From contig CM070605.1 of NCBI GenBank assembly GCA_036346395.1, positions 2,542,001 to 2,606,000 of the forward strand: a DNA stretch of 64,000 nt, in the 5' to 3' direction. The translations under genes and the position numbers were made by a program. Of the stretch, positions 45,394 through 56,000 are shown piece by piece. The notes below the pieces were generated by a model. That model did not search any database, was not told the DNA's origin, and saw nothing but the letters and a program-made list of their open reading frames with translations. The first letter of the stretch is position 1, and every line of letters begins with the position of its first letter. Source of the DNA: Hsuehochloa calcarea (lineage: Eukaryota; Streptophyta; Magnoliopsida; Poales; Poaceae).

Positions 45394-46510
45394 TTTCTCT
45401 ACGTACAGTTAATTTGGATTTGGAAAGGTTCAGCGGAAGGAGGCGATTTGGGCGGCGGCGGAGGAAGCGAGAGCTTAATGTATAGTGGGGGCAAGTGGAA
45501 AAAGTAAAAACCCTAAAACCACCCCTGCAGTAAATTTTTATAACCGCACGTTTGAGCATGTTTTTACACCTCAAGTAAAATTACCTTCTTGACCAAGTCT
45601 TTTTCTGGTCAAATGAAATACCAGTTGAAAAGGTTTTACTTCCAATCACTATACTACGACTACCTCGTAGTCGTAAGATTTTCTACGACCCTCTTTCCGA
45701 GTAAGTTATTTTCACTTGAAATTGGGAGGCTAGATGACGAGGATCTAATAATTCTCATTTTATTCATTTATCTATAATTCTTATTATAGATAGCAATATC
45801 TTCACACTTCTTATAAGTATATCCCTTATCTATAAGGGAGAAGGTCTTAAGCTTTTCTATGACCATCCCCTGGTCGTAAGTTCTTCTACGACCAGTCCCT
45901 AGTCATAAGCTTTTCTACGACTATCCCCTTATCGTAAGTCCTCTTAAGATCAGTCTATAGTCGTAAGCTTTACTACGACCACCACCGAGTTGTAAGTTCT
46001 TCTACGACCAGTCTCTAGTCGATGGAGCCTACAGACGTGTAGGCCTGGTCGATCAGGGAGTCTTCTACACTATGTTTAATGATATGGGATAGTTAATTAT
46101 GATGTTATTCCCTGGAATAACTGCATGATTAATCTGTCTATCCTGATGATAATCACCTAGCGATGTGGGGACGTTACTACTCCAACCATAATCTCTAGTA
46201 ACTGCTTCATCAGTTGAAGTGTTGAGGCGCCCTTTGGACTGGAGAAACCGCCGCCCTCTTCGAGTACTATATAAAGGGTGGAATCAGAAGGTAGAGGGGA
46301 CAGGGGGATCAGGAGCAGAAGGCATTAGGCATTAGTCTTCTTCTTGATTGTAAACACTTATATTCAATACAATACACACAGGAGTATGGCTGTTATTCTC
46401 GCAGCAGAAGGCCCGAAGCTGTATAAAAATCCCTATGTTATTCTCTCTACGTGGTCAATCTTAGGAGACCCCCGAATCAAACAATCATACGCAAGATCGA
46501 TTCTAGATCA
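45394..46510 (+). repeat. 3' region and 3' LTR of the gypsy element
   Basis: The LTR ends GATTCTAGATCA at 46510, abutting Harbinger transposase sequence. A TATA box (ACTATATAAAGGG, 46266-46278) and a downstream transcribed-looking segment with AATACAATACACACAGG fit LTR promoter and R regions. The LTR start is not fixed; TGTTTAATGATATGGG at about 46073 is possible, but no convincing purine tract precedes it. Repeats of CTACGACCAG/TAGTCGTAAG fill 45646-46030. Confidence 0.6.
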
Positions 46511-47182
46511 CCGACAATATCTAATTAGATCTTCTGGATCAACAATTGCAAGAATATGTGTACCATCAATAGCTCTAATACATTCTTTGAAATGTGGCCA
46601 CATCCTTCGATCATTTCTAATTCTACTATAAACCGTAGAGAAGTTTGGATCTGTTCGCCTCATAAAATCTTTAGACAATCTGACCACACACTACAAAACC
46701 TCATCAAACTTCCTGCTAATTTTCTCACCAAAATGCTTGAACCGATTCTGCACTCTTCGGTTAGATTCACATCCACCACATATGTATGGGAAAATAGCTA
46801 GTGCCTCAATTGAACTTGTATGCGTAGTTGATTTCAAGTCATATGTACTCACCAAAAGATCATGTAGACCGTGAAAGATTGTAACATTCATACAAAATAT
46901 GTGGTAGCTTTATCTCGAAGTGGTCAATGTTTGTCTTACCCAACCCATTCCACTAAGCCGTGAAGTCCTAGGCTCATTCTCGTCCAAGTAGGTTGAGTGA
47001 TAATTCTCCATGATAATTGCAGTACCAGCGAGGTGAATTGATATGTCTTGCCATAGATGCATCATCTGCATGTCACACTCATGTTTCTCATCTAATATAT
47101 TACTCTCTTCACTATCGCTTTCACAAGACAACATCTGTACATGAACATAGAAAAACATAACAACATAAATGATAATATACAT
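46511..47182 (-). pseudogene. Harbinger DDE transposase, N-terminal part
   Basis: Minus-strand segments in order are 47182-46910 (DENEPRTSRLSGMGWVRQTL), 46891-46691 (GLHDLLVSTYDLKSTTHTSS, IEALAIFPYICGGCESNRRV, QNRFKHFGEKISRKFDEVL) and 46690-46511 (RIRNDRRMWPHFKECIRAID, GTHILAIVDPEDLIRYCR). The first catalytic aspartate is in AIDGTH at about 46557-46574. Small frame changes separate the segments. It stops at the gypsy LTR end; the continuation ATQNVMAVCDF is at 18490. This confirms that the retrotransposon cut the gene between RYCR and TQNV. Confidence 0.85.
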
Positions 47183-47348
47183 GAGTAGGCATTAGGTCCA
47201 AATGATAGTATATAACTAGTGAAAAATGTCTTATAATCCAAAAAAAGTCCTACCGGCCAATAGAGAAATTAAGAGTAATAAAGGTGAATACAAAACAAAC
47301 TACTTGTACGAATGTCTCCAAAATCATCCTAACATTACAATCAATTTT

Positions 47349-48296
47349 CTATTTGCCATACTTGGCATCATACTTCCTTTTGAGCCATTCAAATCGTGCT
47401 CCACTATTGCGCAAGGTCTTAAACATTTCCCTTTGCTCCTTTAAGAAAATTTCAGATGCAATGAAGTGCTCATTACTCCCATTAACAGCACCATACTCTA
47501 CAACCGATTCCATTACATCCTTGATGCTACACACCGAGTCTCTCTCTCTCTCTCTCTCTCTCTCGTGCAAATGCTTCAAAAGATGCATGTGACTTCTCAT
47601 TCAACTCAACAATTATTCTCAGTTGATCTTGAATGACCACAGACCCACTCTTTGGTTTCTTCCCCTCATCATTGCTAGAGCCACAAGGTCTCTTCCCTTT
47701 CTACCAATTGGTGGTTCATCATCACAATCACTATTATATTTGTCATCATTTTCATCTTCAAGCTCTTCAAGATCAATAGCTGTCGATGCACACACATGAC
47801 TTTAAGGCAATGTTTCCAATGCAGGAGACTAATGGTCTTCACCAGTGTTGCGAATGTCGTCAAACATCTTAGACAGAAACTCCTTATTTTGAAGTCCAGC
47901 CTTCTCAAATTTGGAACATCCTTTATATTCCTGTCAATACCAAATATTACATGTTAAACCTTCGCTAATAATAGAGCTAGGAGTGTACATTTTAATGCAT
48001 AAAAAATAGATAATGAGTAATGACTTACTTTTTTAAAATTTCTTCCACCGTTCGGGGGTGGCCTTTATTGTCTTCTTTTCATGATCCCAACCTAAGCCAG
48101 TCTCATTTGTCCTCAATTTCCTCCAAATGTTGTAATCGTTCTTTAGTTTATCCCATTTGTTCTTCAATTGCATCTTTTTGTACTGCAGTCCAGTCTTCTT
48201 TGCAAATTTTGCAATCACTAGAGTATACCTTGGGTTGTTCAAATGGGTATTCAGACGTTTGCGCAGCTCTACTTGTTCAATGAATAATTCACACAC
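47349..48296 (-). pseudogene. Harbinger ORF1, Myb/SANT-like DNA-binding protein
   Basis: Minus strand from about 48330. CELFIEQVELRKRLNTHLNN, FAKKTGLQYKKMQLKNKWDK, LKNDYNIWRKLRTNETGLGW and ERWKKF form a tri-helical Myb/SANT-like domain typical of ORF1 in PIF/Harbinger elements, which helps the transposase enter the nucleus and bind the ends. The C-terminal segment (47600-47349) reads SIKDVMESVVEYGAVNGSNE, HFIASEIFLKEQREMFKTLR and FEWLKRKYDAKYG. A (CT)n microsatellite at 47537-47562 encodes an ERERERER run between them. Frame shifts occur between segments; an intron near 47900-48030 is possible. It lies upstream of the transposase on the same strand, as expected. Confidence 0.78.
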
Positions 48297-49382
48297 TATC
48301 CTAGTGTTCTTGTCATTTCACTCAGCATTATCAGCCAACTGCATTTTTGGTCCAATTTTTTTATATATTAAAGTGAAATCAACAAAAAGATATGGCCACC
48401 TAGACTTTTGAACTATCAAGTGTTCAAAAACTAGCTACTGCTCATAACTTTTATAAATTCTGAAACAAAATAGAACTATGGGCATACAAGCATACAAAGC
48501 CTCGCTGATATAACAACCATCTGAAGTTCCCAATCAAGAAAACCTCTACCAGGTGCTTTATTACTGAAATTCACTGTTCACCAGATAAAAGAAAAAATCC
48601 TGGCAAACCAAGAACACCGACCACCACACATACAATACAGTTACCGGTTGATGTCAGGGCCTAGGGATAGCTGTACATGGAGAGGTTTATTTTGTATGGA
48701 GATTGTCTGTTTTATACAAAGACCTTTTATGCTGATATTGGTATGTTTTGGCATCATGAGTTGGACCAGGTTCATTCACAGATTCAAAGATGATATTTTA
48801 CATTCACAGATTCAATCACAAATTCACAGACAAAGGGAGGAGTAGGGAGGGCAAGGGGGACGAATGGATGACGACCTTACCTTCATAGGAGCCAGCCGGT
48901 GGTGCTCGGGAAACGGCAGTGGCGAAGAAGGTGGGGGAACGATGGCTTCTAGGGTTTTCGGGGTCGGCGGATGTCGTCTGCTAGCGGTGGCGCACTTCGG
49001 GTCCGGCGGGGTTTCACACGGGGGCCGAAGGCGGTGCACTGGAGACCCGACACCGAAATCGCCTAGTCGCGAGAGAGGAGGAGATGAGAATGCGAAGGGA
49101 AACTCGAAGGGGTACACTGTCGGGGTGGTCTCACGATGGGATGGGAGGGGGTAGGTGGATGGCATTTGCGGATAAATAGACTCAACTTCAAGGGGTATTT
49201 TTGTTTCTACAAATTGGATTCCCACAAAAATCCACTAAAAGGTTGTTTCTCGTTGCTAGTTCATTTTTCAGATAGCTCCTCGCGAGAAGTGGAATCTGAT
49301 TGTTTTGGAAAGTTGGGTGTTTGGTACAGCTCCACGAGATATAAACGAGAAGCTATGATTAAGAGCTGTACCAAACAGGGCT
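48297..49382 (-). other. 5' terminal region of the Harbinger element
   Basis: Runs from ORF1 to the right terminal inverted repeat. The GC-rich block 48840-49150 probably is the promoter/leader of the minus-strand genes. A second internal copy of the terminal phrase TTTGGTACAGCTCCACGAGA lies at 49320-49339, facing the tip and forming a short inverted structure with GAGCTGTACCAAAC at 49363. Confidence 0.6.
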
Positions 49383-50700
49383 ATAGTAATACTCACTTTG
49401 ATGTGAAGTAAAACTAGTCAATAGGTTCAGCAATTAGATACATATCCACAACAATAAAAATTCATGCACTTACAATAATTCAGCCAAAAAATAGTAAATA
49501 TAGTTGCACATAGTAAACGGGCAAGAGGATAGTAAACAATAAGTGAGTCGGCAGTAAAAATAGGTTGGGTACACGTGAGTCTACCGGTAGTTTCTTGTTA
49601 CCACTGCACTAATGATTTTTTGGTTTTACCATAGATTCCCGGAGTATCAGTTTTTTACTACCGATTTAGGTTATGTGCTATCTTCTTTTTACTGTCAATT
49701 TCACTATCAATCATTTTGATATTTTGTTTTACCTGCCAGATTGGGTGATACCAAGACTTTTACCACTGATCTTAACGCGCACGCGTGTTTTTACCGCCGA
49801 TCACACGTGGGAGGCGCGGGTGCTAGCGCACCGCACGCGCGCGCATGTGTGTATGCGCTCGCACGCTGAATAGCTATTCTACGCGTGGGTTACAGCCTGG
49901 GCTACGCTGGCGTGGTGCGCCAGCCCACGATTACCCGGGCGATGCGCTAGCACCCGCGCCTCCCCCCGTGGGATCGACAGTAAAACACATGCCCGCGTTG
50001 CAATCGGCGTTAAAAGTCAACGAGGGTAAAAGAATGATATAATTTTCGCAAATACAAACGTCTCTGTGCGTTTACAAAAGAAGATTTACTAGAGTCTCCA
50101 CATAAATTTGCTGCTCTGCTACAAAAAAAATTTACTGCAACCTCTAAATGACTTTACTGCTCTGTTACAAAAAAATGATTTACTAAAATCTTCACGTGAC
50201 TTTACTGCTCTATTGCAAAAAAAGATTTATTGCAACCTTGACATGACTTTATTATCATCTTAGCCAACTAGTACAGACAACCAACTAGCAAACAATCGAT
50301 TACTTGTTTTGTACATGAATGCTTTTTTTTTCTTATTTTTGCAATAACTTTTGATTGGAAACTCCGGTTCACGAACGGTTTTTATCGGTAATTTGGTGAC
50401 AACGAGGGCAACAGAATGATATAAGTCTTGCAAAAAAAAACTTCTTCATTCTTTTACTAATTTTTTTCTTTGCATCATTAAAAGAGATTCTAGTAACCTT
50501 CACATAATTTTACTGCTATGTTACAAAAAAATTTACTGGACTCTAGTTGTGGTTTACTGACACATCCAGCCATGCACATATGAAACAATTATAATAATAT
50601 ATAAAAACGATGATACATACGGTAGTAAAATTGCTATCACCATTACTTTCAACCTTATTATAGCGCGCACTGAACGCGTGACGTCACGCATGAGAGATTA
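49383..50700. mobile_element. TTTACTG-rich mosaic (right part)
   Basis: Dense CAGTAAA/TTTACTG repeats resume directly after the Harbinger element. 49430-49830, reversed, follows 11060-11510 base by base over long stretches (CCTATTTTTACTGCCGACTC, then GTTTACT, then GATATGTATCTAATT). A GC-rich GAATAGCTATTC block at 49860-49990 follows. This supports insertion of Harbinger into the mosaic. The right limit lies near 50690-50760 and shows no clear terminal repeat. Confidence 0.55.
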
Positions 50701-51140
50701 TGGGTTAGTCGGCCAAGATAGCCTATTCGGCGCTATGTAATGGCTACTCGGTCGGTCAAAAAACTCCATAATTTCAAACAATGCCATCTCTGGTTTGTAC
50801 CCACAATTTGGTTCCAAATTCCCGTTCCAAACCCAACACCAAAATGGAGTTAGATAGATTTCAAAGAAGAATACTACCTGATTAAATGCTCCCTTGGTGG
50901 AGTTTGACATGAGATTCGAGCTTAAGCTAAAAACGACGAGACGAGGCGAAATTGAGCAAACGCTCGCAAACTCCACCAAGGGAAAAATCAATCTTGGGAA
51001 TCAAACGAACTCCATGTAACATAGACAGCTGTAGCTAATGATGATCTGCAACTACAGCTACTGCGCCTCACACGATGCTGCTCTCGAGTTAGAAAAAATG
51101 ATGAGCAGCTGCCATGTTTTCTTTTCCCTTTCCCTTGCAG
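50701..51140. other. Unassigned sequence with a short hairpin
   Basis: No gene is readable. It holds a 17-bp perfect inverted repeat at 50890-50983 (separate entry). Confidence 0.4.
50890..50983. repeat. Hairpin with 17-bp perfect stem
   Basis: TCCCTTGGTGGAGTTTG at 50890-50906 is the exact reverse complement of 50967-50983, leaving a 60-base loop. Pairing weakens beyond 17 bases, so it is shorter than a typical plant microRNA precursor stem. It may be the tips of a tiny MITE, though no target duplication is seen. Confidence 0.7.
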
Positions 51141-51669
51141 CTAGAGCTGGAACTTGGGCCATACTTTTTTGGGTCGGTCCGAAACCCAGTCGGCACGACA
51201 CGGTTTAAGCACAACCTGCGAGCAATGGTCGGTGGGCACGAAATCTGACCCGTTGGGTGTACGCAACGCGACCGCGATCGGTTAGGCGTGCCAAGCGCCA
51301 AGACTGCGAAAATAAACCCAACCTTCCCGCTCTTGCCCAATCCCCCCTCAGTCTGGCCCAATCACCCTCCACACCGGCCTAGCCCAACCAATCATCCCCT
51401 TCTACCACCCGGTTTGACTCACGGGTGTCTTTGTCTTCCTGGACGGCTGCGACGGCGGTTGTCGTCTTCTCAGGCATCTATAGTTACTTAGAGCACGATC
51501 CCGGCCACGGGGGCTTTGGTCGATGTGCAGGCTGATCGAGATCACGAGGCAGTCGGCCTGATCTGCGACGCGGTGGGGTGACCAGGCCGAACTAGCACGA
51601 CTAACGCGGCTCAAAGCACGATAAATTTGAACCGTGCCAACACGACACAGCCTAATACCCACCACTACC
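51141..51669. mobile_element. Candidate hAT-like MITE
   Basis: The left phrase TAGAGCTGGAACTTGGGCC and the right end, reversed, GTAGTGGTGGGTATTAGGC are weakly similar. Subterminal GCACGACACGG and CCGTGCCAACACGACAC face each other, a layout common in grass hAT MITEs. Possible 8-bp flanks TTGCAGCT / CTACAGCT differ at two positions. No coding sequence. Confidence 0.4.
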
Positions 51670-53039
51670 TACAGCTGCGATGTCGTGCGGACTTCGCCAT
51701 GACAATCGGAGGCAAGTTTAGCAGCAGGTCTCGCTCTCTCACCACCTTCCTCTTCTTTTCTTTTTTGTTTTGACCTTTTTTCTGCGTGCACGGGTGAAAC
51801 GAATCTACTTTTCGACTCTACCCCTGACAGAGAGGCATCCGCTGTGTGCACCCGAGGAGCACACCTCGCCGGACACTGGCGAAACGGGGACCACATTTAC
51901 CGGGCCCGCATGTCATCCACCTAGAACTACACTCCAGGAACAACCGCCATCATTTATTGGCTGATATGATAATCCTTTGTTACATGCAAATTACGTAAAA
52001 GCCCCCCCTTTTTTTTTTTGCTTTTGCTTTGCTTTGTCCTCTCGTTTGTCCGAGTTCACCCAGCGTCGTTGGCCGCGGATCTTCAAGTAAACGTTAGAGA
52101 GGTAGATGATGTCATTCTATTTTCTTTAGAGTTTAGCCAAAGTGTTGAAGGGGTCATCGGTGCCGTTATGCCACTGTTTCGGTTCATAAAGATTAAAGGT
52201 TGTTAGCAATAAGATAGAGTTGTATTTTACCATAGAAGATAGAAACCATGATCTCATAGAAAAAGCTATAATAACATCATACTAGAAATTTATCCAAAAA
52301 AAAGCCCTTTATTTTGGCTCTGTTAGTTTATTCTCCGTGATTTGTCCAGATTCACTCACTGTTATAGCCACTTGTCGACTAGATCATAGTACGAGTTCTG
52401 TCAGTTGCTTCTACTCACCCGACTAGATCATAGTAAGAGTTCTGTCCGTTGCTTCTACTCATCGTTAGATGTCAATGAAATGATGCAAAATAGTATTTTT
52501 AAGATTTTATATATATCTTATACATAAATATTACTTTACTACGGAAGGTAGAAACATACAAACATCATGCTAAAAAGCTGTTGGTACGAAGAAATTACGG
52601 TGATGGGGTTGGTTAATCGCTCCCCACAAACTACAAAAACCAATGGGATTTCCATTTTGCACGTGGCGATTCTATAAAAAAAAAACCCGCATACGAGTGC
52701 AAATACAACAACACAAGGGCAAATACGTCATTCCACAACTCTCCTCCTTTCTTTTCCCAATTTTCCCACCGAAACCTCCATTAAAATATCAACACAAGAA
52801 AGTATTCCTCTCTCTCCGTGTCCGCTCCGATGCCGTTGCCTCTTTCCTCTTCCTCTTAAATTTCTCGGGACTCCCTCGAAATCAAACGCTAGCGCTCCCC
52901 AATCGCACCGAGCACCCCGGAATCCGCCCAGCTCGAACCGGATTCTCCCGGGTGCTGACCAATTAGGCGGCTTATTCGGCCAATAAATCCGGGGGGTGTT
53001 CTTCGGGCATCGTCGCCTGATCGCGTCCGGCCGGTGGGG
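51670..53039. other. Intergenic region and promoter of the TVP38-like gene
   Basis: No gene found. A 44-bp direct tandem repeat lies at 52377-52464. The last 240 bases are CT-rich then GC-rich (52800-53039) and probably hold the transcription start and 5' untranslated region. A TATA-like CTATAAAAA lies at 52672. Confidence 0.5.
52377..52464. repeat. 44-bp tandem duplication
   Basis: GACTAGATCATAGTACGAGT and the following 24 bases are repeated head to tail at 52377 and 52421 with three or four base changes. Confidence 0.85.
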
Positions 53040-56000
53040 ATGACGGGGGCCGCCAATGGCGGCGCCGGGGGCGGAGGCGGCGAGTATGTGAGGATCCCGG
53101 AGGAGGTTGAGGTGGTCAAGGAGGCGGTGAAGGCGGAGTGCCCGAAGGTTCTGCGGTGCCGCGCGATCCGGTGGTGGGCGAAGGTCGCCGTGCTCGGGAT
53201 CTTCCTCGCCGGCGCCGCCGCGGCCGCCGTCGTGTTCTTGGGGCCCCTCGTCATTAAAAAGGTGCGCCCTCTTCGTGCCCCTCCCCGTCTGAGGGGTTTC
53301 TTGCGACCCGGATTACGTGGAAATTCGTCACGGATGCTACATCTTTCGTTCTTTCTTGTATCTTGCTCATGCTGTTGCTGTAGAATCGTTGCCTGCGACG
53401 CGATTGGCGTTAGAAATTTTGCATATTTCCTATATCATGTGTTTCCTATTGGTATTCTATCATATTTGTTGATATTTTTGTTTTGTGCTGTTCAATCCTT
53501 TGAATTGTATAATTGGATACAAATATTTTCCCTGGTTTATTGTCATGGCCCCCTTTCGTGGCTACTTGAAAAGGAATAAGTTAGATGCTTAATTTATTTT
53601 TCCCACTATATATACTTGAGGGATATGTTATTGTGGTTGGTGTTTGGATTGGCCCGTTAGTTCTATATATTATAGTATGCTCCAGGATCCGAATTAATAG
53701 CAGAATATGGAGTGTCGATAGATTTTCTCAAAAATTATGGAGATGGCTGGATGAAATGGGGATGTCGCTGTTCAATGAGCGGATTAAGTATTGCGTCCAT
53801 GTGCAATATTGGAAAAAAAATGCTTTGCTAATGAACGAAGGTTTCCAGCTAATACCAGCCAATGCTTGTTGTTGATATGCAGGCCCCGTGTAGTGACCCA
53901 ATATGTGGGGTCTGCACGCTTGGTGCTTTGGTGGTGTGTGGGTGCTTTCACTAAAGGTTGGACGGGTAGGAATAGTCTCGCAAGGCAATTGGTTCCTGAT
54001 ATTTTGGTCATCGAGATGCTTAACTGTTAATCTCAACAGCGCGGAAAAACATGTTTACAATTTTCTTTGTAACCTTTGATTAAATCAATCCACCTCTTCC
54101 AAAAGCATACCAACAACAGCACATGGAATCATGGTTATTAAAGCGATAAGGCGGCGACTCACTACTTTCTTACCGTCAAAGCGCTTAAGCCGTGCGGCAA
54201 GGCGGCAATGACGCCATACACACATTCTAACCTAGTATGGCAGCAAAATAAATCAGCAATTAGTAGCACATGCATACCTTGATGTTGCTGGTTCTTAAGC
54301 CCATGTAACACCCATCCCCTCTTGCAAGTTCCAACACGTAGCTTGTTACAATACATTACAATAATTCAAATTCGAATTAATTGAGTAAATATGAATTGAG
54401 TAACATATCTTGTTGATAATCTCTCCTCTTGTATCTTCTCCCAAGCAACAAGCTACATAAAAATGGGACAATAATGAAGTGAAAAAAATGAGAATCAAAT
54501 ATACGATTACATGAATAACGAGCAACGTAACAACAATGACATAACCAACATAAGTCCACAACAATAAAATAAGTCCACACACTTAGAGTCTAATGGATAA
54601 CATAAGTCCACAAGCTTAGAGTCTAATGGCATAACATAAGTTAACAACAATAACATAAGTGCAACTCTCTCATCTCTCAAAAGTCATCCATCTCGAGCTC
54701 ATCAAAACTGGTAGTAGCATCTATGTTCTCTCCATGACCGTCTTCGATTGTTGTCACTCATATGTCGGCTGTCCTAGAAGTTGGTTGCACAGACAAAGGC
54801 TTGGGACTCCTTGTCGGTTGCTACACACTCACATCATCTTCTCCTCCTCCATCATCATCATCATCTAGGAAGAGTGGTCTGCCCTCTTTTACTTCCACAA
54901 AGTCTCTCGCATCTTTCATGATTGTTGTTGTAGTCTGGCACATTTTTAACATCTCCAAACCCATCCATAAAATGCTCCTTGAATCATTAGACTTTGCCTT
55001 CTACTTGATCGGTGTTTGGATCATACACGGCCTCGGAGGATGCAATACTTGCATTTGCCATTTAGGAAGAGAGCATAAATATCAGGATTCAACATTATCA
55101 GCAGTAGCATGTAGCATCATTTAACAGTGGCAAGCATCAAGAGCAGAGGCTCACGCAGAGCAGACCTCCTCCTCTTCTCCCTCCCGGCCTCCCTCTCTCT
55201 CCTCCCTGCCCCATCCTCTGCTCTACTCTCTCTGCCCTTCTCCCTCCCAGGCTCCCCACTTCTCCTTTCTGGCCTCCTCCTCTCTCCTCCCCACGCCATC
55301 CTCTGCTACGCTCTATCTCCTTCTCCCCTCCATCCTCTGCTCTGTATGAGAGAGAGCAGAGCAAAGGATTGTGGGGAGGAGAGTGGGGAGCCCGAGAGGG
55401 GAGAACGGAGGAGCAGAGAAGAGGATGGTGGGGAGAAGGAGAGAGGGAGGCTGGGAGGGAGAAGAGAGAGCATGCTTGGATCTGGAGGCGAGGCCGCCGC
55501 TGCCACGCGCAGTAGAGGCGAGGCGGCGCCAGCGTACAGCAGAGCAAAGGAAGGCGGCCAGGCAGGTCACGAGGGCGAGGGCAATGCCGCTGTGCGCCAG
55601 AGAAGTTGAGGACAGTGGCAGGCCTGGCAGCGCTAGGGTTCGTGTGACCCCGTTTTCCTAGGGTAAGCTTTTGGATCTCCCGCTCAAGCCCTGCATATGG
55701 TGTTCGCCTCAGCTGTCCCTGACACCAAACTCCGCCTAAGCGATGCCATGGTGGCGCCTTGGCGTGGGTGGCCGCCATAGGCAGGCTAGGCTAGGCGAGG
55801 TCGTGGCGTGACCCCCTTGACCGCCTTACTGCTTAAGCAACGTTTAGGCGACGCTTTAATAACCATGCATAGAATAGACACCCATAAGAAGTACAGCTGT
55901 GCTGGCGTTTGGGCCCTGGACCCGCTTATTGGTGTTACTTGAAAGCAAACTCTGTTGGCAAATCTGTTCCTACTAGTAGTTGAATTGATTATTTTTTTTT

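Larger units (their letters stand above)
18490..46510 (+). mobile_element. Tat-lineage Ty3/gypsy element, 5' truncated, with nested insertions
   Basis: Plus-strand gag, protease, reverse transcriptase, RNase H and integrase follow in gypsy order across 18490-20324, 23611-25128 and 40035-41440. An antisense accessory frame (about 42400-45393) and a 3' LTR ending GATCA at 46510 complete it. The RNase H phrase MYFEGSLTLSGSGARVVL, the antisense frame and the absence of a chromodomain fit the Tat (RIRE2/Grande-like) group. The 5' LTR, leader and gag start are missing: gag homology begins within a few bases of the Harbinger transposase sequence at about 18490-18500. No 5-bp duplication survives on the left. 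The right-hand host flank begins CCGAC at 46511. Confidence 0.82.
17114..49382 (-). mobile_element. PIF/Harbinger DNA transposon, split by nested retrotransposons
   Basis: The left tip GGCCCTATTTGGTAGAGCT and right tip (reversed) AGCCCTGTTTGGTACAGCT are inverted repeats, with ATA next to each (17111-17113 and 49383-49385). Harbinger target duplications are usually TTA/TAA, so the exact base limits are uncertain. Minus-strand genes fit the family: a Myb/SANT-like ORF1 (47349-48296) and a DDE transposase whose N-terminal half is at 46511-47182 and C-terminal half at 17748-18490. The D of AIDGTH, the D of DAGY and the E of ERSFG are all present but separated by 28 kb. Removing the gypsy insertion leaves an element of about 4.2 kb, a normal autonomous size. 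Confidence 0.82.

Noticed and set aside
44270..46030. Regularly recurring TCTACGACCAG...GTCGTAAG units resembling a CRISPR array
   Set aside because: Units are degenerate, spacers are themselves repeat-like, and the setting is a plant LTR retrotransposon.
55137..55778. 213-codon minus-strand open frame
   Set aside because: It spans the CT/GA inverted repeat of a hAT element; low complexity and open on both strands.
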